59,842 nt of DNA from positions 1-59,842 of the forward strand of contig NZ_CAJYVU010000091.1 in NCBI RefSeq assembly GCF_913778135.1, read 5' to 3'. Shown here piece after piece: positions 53,898-59,842 of the stretch (its first letter is position 1; each line of letters begins with the position of its first letter). The position numbers and the translations under genes were made by a program. The notes below the pieces were generated by a model that was given only the letters and a program-made list of their open reading frames with translations, was not told where the DNA came from and ran no database searches. The DNA comes from an uncultured Sphingomonas sp. (lineage in GTDB: Bacteria; Pseudomonadota; Alphaproteobacteria; Sphingomonadales; Sphingomonadaceae).

Positions 53898-54544
53898 CAG
53901 CCGCCTGGTGCCATGATCGGGCGACCACCGTTCAGGTCGGCGCCGGTGTTCTGGTCGGTCGGCGTCGGCTGGATCATCGCGCGCATCTGCCACTGATATT
54001 TGTCGATGGCGTGCTGGACTTCCTGCAACAGGTTCGAGGTCGTCGAATCGCCGTCCTCGGTCGACTTGATCCCCTGGCCGACCTCGTCGCTCACCACCTT
54101 GTAATAGCGCGCGAACCAGCCGATCACCTGTGCGTCGTCGGTGAAGCCGCCGGGATATTCGGGCACGCGGCTGGTGCGCACGATCGTGTTGGCGCGCCCG
54201 TCCGCCGATGCGCCAACCGCGAGCAGTCGCTCCGCGACCTCGTCGGCATATTTGCTGACGCCCTCGTAATGCTCCTGCAGCAGCTCGTGCAGCGGATAGT
54301 ATAAGGTGCCCGACACGTTCCAATGCGCCTGCTTGGTCTGCAATTGCAGCTGCTGGAGCTCGGTCAGCGTCTGCTGCAACGACTGGATCGACGCGCGTTG
54401 CGCACCCGCCTGCGGCCCGCCGTGTTCACGCGTCGTTACGCTGTTCGTCGGAAAACTGCCGGTCGGTGCCGGACCTTGCGCCAATGCGGGCGTGGCAAGC
54501 GTCGCTGCGAGAAACAGCGTGGCGGAACGAAGGGAAGCGCGCAT
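53897..54544 (-). CDS. Dps-family ferritin with Sec signal peptide (predicted periplasmic)
   Basis: 215 residues. A signal peptide (SATLFLAATLATPALAQG) is followed by a Dps domain. The ferroxidase ligands are complete with canonical spacing: His74 (QAHWNVSG), His86 (PLHEL), Asp101 and Glu105 (YADEVAERLLAVG), matching the 12, 15 and 4 residue gaps of Dps. A Gln/Leu-rich helix (LQQTLTELQQLQLQTKQ) precedes. Dps normally protects DNA in the cytoplasm, so export suggests iron oxidation and storage in the periplasm. First in the overlapping trio with DUF3833 and VIT. A weak EcfG-like sequence lies 60 bases upstream. Confidence 0.9.
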   Translation of the reverse strand: MRASLRSATLFLAATLATPALAQGPAPTGSFPTNSVTTREHGGPQAGAQRASIQSLQQTLTELQQLQLQTKQAHWNVSGTLYYPLHELLQEHYEGVSKYADEVAERLLAVGASADGRANTIVRTSRVPEYPGGFTDDAQVIGWFARYYKVVSDEVGQGIKSTEDGDSTTSNLLQEVQHAIDKYQWQMRAMIQPTPTDQNTGADLNGGRPIMAPGG

Positions 54545-54639
54545 CGATCATCCTCTGGCTGATCGCCGACACGGGATCGTGCCGGCTGGTGACTGGTCAG
54601 AGAACGTGCGGGCGTTCGCGCGGTTGTCTAAATTCGCGT

Positions 54640-56004
54640 TCAGGTTAGCATCGCTGGCGCAATCAGCGACACCGCACTTCCGTGGTCGGCGAAGCGTAGC
54701 GTGAAGCCGTGCATGTCGACGATCGCCCTGACGAGGCTCAATCCCAGCCCGACACCGTGACAGTCGCGCCGCCCGCGGTAGAAACGCTGCGTGACGAGGT
54801 CGCGCTCGCCCGGCGGTATGCCCGCACCCTCGTCGGCAACGGTGACGATGACGCCGTCACCCGATTGCCGGGTCGCCACGGTAACGCAACCACCCTTCGG
54901 ACCGAACTTGATCGCATTGTCGAGCAGATTGGCGATCGCCTCGATCAACAGGCTGGCATCACCCTCGACCATCGCGACGGGCGTGATCGCGCAGTGCAGC
55001 CGGACGCCGCGGTCCTCCGCGGTCGGGCGATACAGGTCGCACGCGTCGGCCGCGATCTGCGCCAGATCGACGGACGCGAACCGGCTGCGGCGTTCATGGT
55101 CCTCCAGTTCGCGGATGCGCAGCAGCGCGGCGACGATGCCGAGCAACTGGTCGATCTCGACCAGGGCGGCGTCCGCCACTGCCTGAAACTCCCTCGCGTC
55201 GTCCGCCTCGCGCATGCCGCGCTCGATCCGGGCGCGCAGTCGCGTGAGCGGCGTGCGCAGCTGGTGCGCGATGTCATCGCCGACCGCGCGCACGTCGGCG
55301 ACGAGCGATTGCAACCGGTCGAGCATAGCGTTGATGTGCGACGACAGCAGGTCGAAGCTGTCGGGGCGGTGCGAGATCGACAGCCGCTCGGCTAGGTTGC
55401 CGGCGACGACGCGCTCAGTCACCTGACGCACGGCATCGACCTGACGCGCGGCGCGGCGCCCGGCGATCAGCCCGAACCCGATCGCGAGCGCGAAACCGGG
55501 TAGCAGGCCGATCAGCAGCGCGTGTTCGGCGATCCGCAGCGCCTCCTCGGCATCGTCTAGGTCAAAGCCGGTGAGCAACTGCTGTCCGCCCGGCAGTGGG
55601 CACAGCGTGACGCGCGCCACGTCGCGCTGCTTGCCGGGAAGCTCGGTGGGGGTAAGCGTAGTCGTGAAGGCGCGCGATCCGCCGGCTGGAGCCACCGGGC
55701 GATCGGCGATGTTTCCATCGATCAGCCGTCCCGATGCGTCGAACAGGGCCAGAAACCGCTCCCGGTGGATGTCGCGCGTCAGCAGCTCGCGCAGCTCCTC
55801 CGTTCGCTCGCCGATCGGCGTCAGCGCGAAGAAGCGGCAATCGCTCGCCATCGATTGTTCGAGATCGCGCGCGTGGCTGGCGTTGAGCAGCGCCCAGAAG
55901 ATCGCCGCCGCGACCAGCGACTGGACGATCATCAGCGCCGCAATCGCACCGCCCCAGCGCAGCGTCGCGCGCGCGCGTGGATCAGCCGGGAACATCGAAG
56001 ACAT
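54640..56004 (-). CDS. Sensor histidine kinase
   Basis: 454 residues. TM1 near residues 16-40, a periplasmic sensor of about 120 residues, TM2 (LLIGLLPGFALAIGFGLIAG), a HAMP linker, then HisKA with phospho-His247 in DIAHQLRTPLTRL, and an ATPase with NLLDNAIKFGP, DEGAGIPPGE and GVGLGLSLV. It overlaps the regulator gene by 23 bases (or 14 if ATG 55995 is used). Downstream on this strand lies the Dps trio, 95 bases away, so regulation of metal genes is plausible but not shown. Confidence 0.93.
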   Translation of the reverse strand: MSSMFPADPRARATLRWGGAIAALMIVQSLVAAAIFWALLNASHARDLEQSMASDCRFFALTPIGERTEELRELLTRDIHRERFLALFDASGRLIDGNIADRPVAPAGGSRAFTTTLTPTELPGKQRDVARVTLCPLPGGQQLLTGFDLDDAEEALRIAEHALLIGLLPGFALAIGFGLIAGRRAARQVDAVRQVTERVVAGNLAERLSISHRPDSFDLLSSHINAMLDRLQSLVADVRAVGDDIAHQLRTPLTRLRARIERGMREADDAREFQAVADAALVEIDQLLGIVAALLRIRELEDHERRSRFASVDLAQIAADACDLYRPTAEDRGVRLHCAITPVAMVEGDASLLIEAIANLLDNAIKFGPKGGCVTVATRQSGDGVIVTVADEGAGIPPGERDLVTQRFYRGRRDCHGVGLGLSLVRAIVDMHGFTLRFADHGSAVSLIAPAMLT

Positions 56005-56659
56005 AGCCTTGGCCGCGCACATTCCGGATCATCGGCGCTTCGCCCTCGGCATCGACCTTGCGGCGAAGACGACCGATATGGACATCGACGACGTTGCTGT
56101 TGGGCTCAAACGTATAGCCCCAGACATCGCGCAGCAGCAGCGAGCGCGTGACGATCTGCCCGGGGCGGCGTGCGAGATATTCCAGCAGCTTGAGTTCGCG
56201 CGGCAATAGGTCGAGCGCACGACCGGCACGCGTCGCCGATCCGGCAAGCAGGTCGAGGTCTAGCGGGCCGACGATCAGCCGGGTCTCGCGCGGGTCGCTC
56301 GGGCGACGCAGCAGCGCCTCGACGCGCGCGACCAGTTCCACCAGCGCGAACGGCTTCGGCAAATAATCGTCGCCGCCCGCGCGTAGCCCCCGAACACGGT
56401 CATCGAGGCTGCCGAGCGCGCTCAGCACCAGGGCGGGTGTACGGCTGCCCGCGGCGCGCAGCCGGGCGATCAGGTCCAAGCCCTCACCATCGGGCAGCTG
56501 GCGATCGACGATCAACAGGTCGGGCTCGCCGTCGCGTGCCGCCTCCAGCGCGTCACCGATCAGCGAGAAATGCGTGACGAGATGGCCGTTGCGGCGCAGC
56601 TCGAGCGCGATCTCGTCGGCGGTGCCCCGGTCGTCCTCGATCAGTCGAATGTGCGCCAC
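55982..56659 (-). CDS. OmpR-family response regulator
   Basis: 225 residues. Receiver domain with acidic pair EDD at 8-10, phospho-acceptor Asp52 (DLLIVDRQLPDG) and the KPF lysine, followed by an OmpR winged helix (DLLPRELKLLEYLARRPGQIVTR, NVVDVHIGRLRRK and VRGQGYVF). The kinase gene starts inside its 3' end, so the pair is translated together. The target regulon is unknown; neighbours on the strand are the Dps-DUF3833-VIT genes. Confidence 0.95.
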   Translation of the reverse strand: MAHIRLIEDDRGTADEIALELRRNGHLVTHFSLIGDALEAARDGEPDLLIVDRQLPDGEGLDLIARLRAAGSRTPALVLSALGSLDDRVRGLRAGGDDYLPKPFALVELVARVEALLRRPSDPRETRLIVGPLDLDLLAGSATRAGRALDLLPRELKLLEYLARRPGQIVTRSLLLRDVWGYTFEPNSNVVDVHIGRLRRKVDAEGEAPMIRNVRGQGYVFDVPG

Positions 56660-56889
56660 GTCACCTGCCTTCCGCAGATCAATGCTTCAATCAAGCGGCA
56701 GTTCAGAGTGTGAACTGTGATTTAATCGCATGCCACAAGGCTCACGGCTAAGACGACGATGATGTCGCGTGGAGCGAACATAATGTCGAAGGCGAACTTG
56801 GTGTCCGCATCAGTGTCGTCCGTTGCCCGGTGCGGAATAGAATGTGCACGACTGAAGCTTCGTCCAGTACCAACGCAGCAACGCGCGTG

Positions 56890-57426
56890 ATGCGGTATTC
56901 GGTCGCCTTGGTTGGTTTGGCAGCGATAGCGATGCCGGCCTCGGCGCAGGCGCGAGATCGAGACTGGGACCGGGCGAGCGGGGTCGCGCGCGATGCGCTG
57001 GTCGCAGCCGCGCTCGGCGTACCGGCGGTCCAAGGCGACTGGCGCGGCGACCTGATGGCGGCCGGCAGCATGGCCGCGGCCGGCGGCACCACCTTTGTGC
57101 TGAAGGAGCTGGTTCACGAACGTCGGCCCGACCGCAGCGACGACCGCAGCTTCCCGTCGGGGCACACATCGATCTCGTTCGCGGCGGCGACGACGCTGGA
57201 GAAACGCTATGGCTGGCAGGCCGGTCTTCCCGCCTATGCGGTCGCGACCTTCGTCGGCGTCGCGCGTGTCGCGGCCTCAAAACATTACGTTCACGACGTC
57301 GCGGCGGGCGCTGGGATCGGGGTGTTGAGCGGGTTGCTTCTCACCTCCGCACACGACGATCGCGTCCGGCTGACGCCGTGGAGCGCGCCCGGCGGCGGTG
57401 GTGCCGCGCTCGCCGTACGCTTTTGA
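56890..57426 (+). CDS. Exported PAP2-family phosphatase
   Basis: 178 residues with a signal peptide (LVGLAAIAMPASAQA). The three phosphatase motifs are present: KELVHERRP, PSGHTS and ARVAASKHYVHD, where the usual SR is AR, His and Asp are kept. The enzymes dephosphorylate lipid phosphates such as undecaprenyl pyrophosphate. The ATG at 56890 gives the signal; open frame extends to 56830. The 230 bases upstream hold no gene. Confidence 0.88.
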   Translation: MRYSVALVGLAAIAMPASAQARDRDWDRASGVARDALVAAALGVPAVQGDWRGDLMAAGSMAAAGGTTFVLKELVHERRPDRSDDRSFPSGHTSISFAAATTLEKRYGWQAGLPAYAVATFVGVARVAASKHYVHDVAAGAGIGVLSGLLLTSAHDDRVRLTPWSAPGGGGAALAVRF

Positions 57427-57438
57427 GGAGCGCTGCCG

Positions 57439-57681
57439 ATGTTGCCTGATCGTCACGACCTTCGGACAGAATGTCTTTCTGCGCCTTACATTGCAAGCGA
57501 CGAGCGTGTTGTCATGCCGCAACCGCATCAACACGAGCGGTCTACGCTTGACCTCAGCCGGATCGACGACGCCGTTGTGTCGCCGTCTCTGCCGCGCGAG
57601 TTCTATTTCTACGCGACCTGGGGTGTTCTGCTGATCATCATGTCGGTGATCAGTCTGCCATTTCGGCGGCTGAGCGACTGA
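57439..57681 (+). CDS. Small hypothetical protein with C-terminal transmembrane helix
   Basis: 80 residues. A charged, His/Arg-rich N-terminus ends in a hydrophobic helix (FYFYATWGVLLIIMSVISL) and a short RRLSD tail. An AGGAG site (57426-57430) that overlaps the PAP2 stop has eight-base spacing to the ATG, so coupled translation is likely; an ATG at 57514 would make a 55-residue form. No known family. It might be a small membrane partner of the PAP2 phosphatase. Confidence 0.5.
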   Translation: MLPDRHDLRTECLSAPYIASDERVVMPQPHQHERSTLDLSRIDDAVVSPSLPREFYFYATWGVLLIIMSVISLPFRRLSD

Positions 57682-57839
57682 GCGGGTCGTTTCTGATCCC
57701 GGTTTCCCTGGCTAGCGGCAAACTAACAGCGAACAGTCGTTTGCGCGGCGTACGACAGGCGTGGGAAGGACGAGCAACGCAAACGTGACTAGGTCTGCCG
57801 GAGCGATGCATGACGCAGCAGGAGTGAGCGGTCGGGCAG

Positions 57840-58520
57840 GTGAAGGCCGCGTGCGCTAGCGCCAATCTTGGACTGACCGCGCGCACAGCCTTCTCGGGTG
57901 CGCTCGCCTGGCCCTATCTCCATCCGTGGCCGCAATGTCCCGCGGGGCTGGTAGAAGAAGGTTTTGTGGAGCTCGCCAGACGTCGAACCTCCATCCTCGA
58001 CGTCTTCGCCGAGCAGGGAGTGGCCTGTGCGTTCGATATCTGGGCGAGGAACTGCTCAACGGCGCGAGGTGGCAGCGGTTTCCGAATGCGATCGACCACC
58101 GTCCCGACGCGCGGCCGCTGTTCGATTTGTCATACTTGGTGTTGCAACAGCTTGCTTGTCTCGGGTGCGTCGATCGGGGCGCCTGCTTTCACGTCGAGGA
58201 CGCGGAGCTGGACCCGTCGGGGCGGACAGGCGTTTACGGCGGGCACCAGAGAGGGGTGAACGGCGCCGGCCGCTTCCGCTCGGCCGAGGGCGGGCAGGTC
58301 GATTTCACCGCGATCTTCAGCAAGCTCGCGCAATATGGCTGTGATGGCTGGGCGGTGATCGGGTAGGAATGCGCGCTGAAGCGTGCCGACGACGGCGCGC
58401 GCGAGGGCGCCTTACACCCGCGACCATAACGTCCGCGTGACCGACACGCCGTTCAACGACTTCGCGGAAATTGGCGTTTACCGGCCAGGTATCCACACGC
58501 TGCTGGGCCTGCCGGCGTGA
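57840..58520 (+). pseudogene. Sugar phosphate isomerase/epimerase (TIM barrel), decayed
   Basis: Homology to AP endonuclease/xylose-isomerase-like sugar isomerases is split over frames: SGALAWPYLHPWPQ and ILDVFAEQGVA in the frame of 57840; then FDLSYLVLQQL, DPSGRTGVYGG and VDFTAIFSKLAQY in another; an in-frame TAG at 58364 where WE is expected, followed by ECALKRADDGAREG; then a further shift to TRDHNVRVTDTPFNDFA and LLGLPA, with stop at 58520. The N-terminal 100 or so residues appear to be missing. Clearly non-functional. Confidence 0.8.
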
Positions 58521-58827
58521 GGCGGCTCAAACTCCGGATGGTCCGGGGGCGAGGGAGTGTTCATCGGCACCGTTCACCGCATGGCCGCGGCGCGGGACCG
58601 TCACCGGGGCGCTCACGGCGAGTGCTTCGGGCTTGCCTCCCGCCACAGCGCTTATCCCCTGTTCGCCGAGGCGCGCGCGTGTCATCCGCGGTGAGCTCGA
58701 CGCGATCCGGCTGGTGCAGGTCAGATATCTGCAAGGCTGGCTGAACGCAGAGATTGATGCCAATGCGGCAGCGGCAACGAAATGGACGGCGATCCATCCC
58801 GGTCGGGCGGGTGCCGGTCCTGAGTGA
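58517..58827 (+). pseudogene. Gfo/Idh/MocA oxidoreductase, decayed remnant
   Basis: The start VRRLKLRMV is followed, after a frame shift, by GGEGVFIGTVHRMAA, the first Rossmann segment of this family. Most of the NAD domain and middle are gone. A third segment in another frame reads GELDAIRLVQVRYLQGWL and ends in AIHPGRAGAG, like the substrate domain. The GTG overlaps the isomerase remnant by four bases, as in intact operons where the two genes cooperate in sugar oxidation. A stop follows at 58825-58827. Confidence 0.75.
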
Positions 58828-58935
58828 TGGGACCCAGTGGTTGAACAGGTGCCGCTCGCGTCGTAATCGCCGGAATGCCGAGCCAAGACACCCGCCGGGT
58901 TGACCACGTTCTCGCAACGCTTCAGGCCAGCAGCC

Positions 58936-59842
58936 ATGTCCAGCCCGTCTCCGCCACTCTCGATCGGGGAACCCGCGCCGTGGTTCACCGCGCCGATGCT
59001 CGGGCAGAATGCAGGCGCCGACTTTGACAAGGCGGGTGGACGGCACGTGCTGATGCTGTTCTTCGGGACGGCGGCGCACCCCGCCTGTGCGACCGCACTG
59101 TCCGTGCTGCGTCATAGTGCCGGACTGTTCGGCGATGGCCGGGTCGCCGTGCTGGGGGTCACGATTGATCCGCGCGATGCCGCCGACGCGCAGGTACAGG
59201 CGTTGCAGGGCCGCGGCATGCACGTCTTCGTCGACGCCGATCAACAGGTGAGCCGGCGCTACGGCGCGATCGAGGCGTCGGCGACGGGGCTGACGCTCAA
59301 GCCTTATTGGCTGCTGCTCGACCCGAGCTTGCGCGTAACCGGGCTCTTTCCGCTCCAGGCTGGCGAGGACGCGATCGCGGCGCTGCAACGGCAACTCGCG
59401 GCACCGGTAGTCGATACGGCCGCACCCGCACTGGTGCTGCCGCACGTCATCGACGCGTCCTACGCCGCCGAACTGATCGCGTTGCACGCCCGGCACGGCG
59501 GAGCGGAATCAGGTGTGATGCGGCAGGTCGGCGACCGCACGGTCGAGGTGCAGAACCACGCAGTCAAGCGGCGTCGCGACCTGCTGATCGAGGACCGGAC
59601 GCTGCAATCGTACCTGCGCGACGCGGTCCTGCACCGGCTGGTACCGATGATCGAGCGGTGTTTTCAAGCGCGCCCGACCGAGATCGAGCGCTACCTAGTG
59701 TCCTGCTACGACGCGCGCGACCAGGCGCATTTCGCGCCGCACCGCGACAATACGACGCCCGCCACCGCGCACCGGCGCTTCGCGGTGACGATCAACCTCA
59801 ACGACGATTACGACGGCGGCGATCTGCGGTTTCCCGAATTCG
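58936..59842 (+). CDS. Redoxin domain fused to 2OG-Fe(II) oxygenase, partial
   Basis: 302 codons to the window edge, no stop. Residues about 5-150 are a peroxiredoxin/AhpC-TSA-like fold (IGEPAPWFTAP, HVLMLFFGTAAHPAC with Cys51, LLLDPSLRVTGLFPL). Residues about 165-302 are a prolyl-hydroxylase-like 2OG-Fe(II) domain with HRD (His269, Asp271) in HFAPHRDNTTP and INLNDDYDGGDLRFPEF. The distal Fe-binding His and the 2OG Arg lie beyond the edge. The combination suggests an oxidative-stress-linked hydroxylase. Start ATG 58936 has no strong ribosome site. Confidence 0.85.
   Translation, partial: MSSPSPPLSIGEPAPWFTAPMLGQNAGADFDKAGGRHVLMLFFGTAAHPACATALSVLRHSAGLFGDGRVAVLGVTIDPRDAADAQVQALQGRGMHVFVDADQQVSRRYGAIEASATGLTLKPYWLLLDPSLRVTGLFPLQAGEDAIAALQRQLAAPVVDTAAPALVLPHVIDASYAAELIALHARHGGAESGVMRQVGDRTVEVQNHAVKRRRDLLIEDRTLQSYLRDAVLHRLVPMIERCFQARPTEIERYLVSCYDARDQAHFAPHRDNTTPATAHRRFAVTINLNDDYDGGDLRFPEF

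Noticed and set aside
54603..54627. EcfG-like ACAAC-N16-CGTT on the minus strand upstream of the exported Dps
   Set aside because: The -35 has two mismatches of five. Position (about 60 bases before the start) is suitable and Dps is often EcfG-controlled, but the match is too weak to list as a promoter.

Overview
The window is GC-rich chromosomal DNA whose gene content and protein sequences fit a sphingomonad (Alphaproteobacteria, Sphingomonadales, Sphingomonas-like). Pointers are a CcrM-type GANTC methyltransferase, a SciP (DUF1153) regulator, the alphaproteobacterial aa3-oxidase subunit IV peptide, a three-gene NAD(P) transhydrogenase, an EcfG-like stress promoter and many four-base start/stop overlaps. 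It is mostly ordinary core chromosome. There is no prophage, transposase, integrase or CRISPR array. The one accessory-looking stretch is the far right end.

Layout. 1-4.9 kb: end of a VOC protein, rnhB, ccrM, folP, a bestrophin-like channel and an SDR. 4.9-6.3 kb: an orphan sigma-54 response regulator. 6.5-9.7 kb: the oxidase peptide and pntAA-pntAB-pntB. 9.8-16.8 kb: a winged-helix protein, an acyl-CoA dehydrogenase/SDR pair, an SDR/GPH-transporter pair, a secreted CHAP protein and a Tat-type msrB. 16.9-23.8 kb: a housekeeping run proA-nadD-rsfS-rlmH-envC-like-ctpA-dsbB-coq7-hypothetical. 23.8-29.9 kb: DedA, an aldo/keto reductase, a DUF4130-UdgX fusion with its radical SAM partner separated by a broken GNAT gene, and a GT87-like membrane protein. 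29.9-38.7 kb: a minus-strand cluster dciA-dsbA-dsbA-smc, divergent from mutY-serine hydrolase-nudC. 38.9-41.7 kb: mnmA, sciP, a GlsB/YeaQ stress membrane protein and a SIMPL protein. 41.8-51.2 kb: an RND adaptor/permease pair, a DUF445 protein and a four-gene Mla-type lipid transport operon. 51.4-56.7 kb: a cyclophilin-like PPIase, tRNA-Ser(GGA), and a minus-strand series running response regulator, histidine kinase, exported Dps, DUF3833 lipoprotein and VIT transporter. 56.9-59.8 kb: PAP2 phosphatase, a small membrane protein, two decayed sugar-metabolism genes, and a redoxin/2OG-Fe(II) oxygenase fusion cut by the window edge.

How they work together. CcrM and SciP belong to the alphaproteobacterial cell-cycle circuit, and the ccrM upstream region carries a cluster of GANTC sites suggesting methylation-dependent control. 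Several genes handle envelope thiol chemistry (dsbB, two DsbA proteins, msrB). Others handle genome maintenance (rnhB, mutY, UdgX/rSAM, smc, dciA).

The two least-described assemblies are (1) the overlapping dps-DUF3833-VIT genes, in which a Dps ferritin with all four ferroxidase ligands carries a Sec signal peptide, apparently a periplasmic iron storage or detoxification module next to a two-component system; and (2) the DUF4130-UdgX/radical SAM pair, a putative DNA-repair system whose full chemistry is unknown. All calls come from reading the sequence alone; no database search was run.
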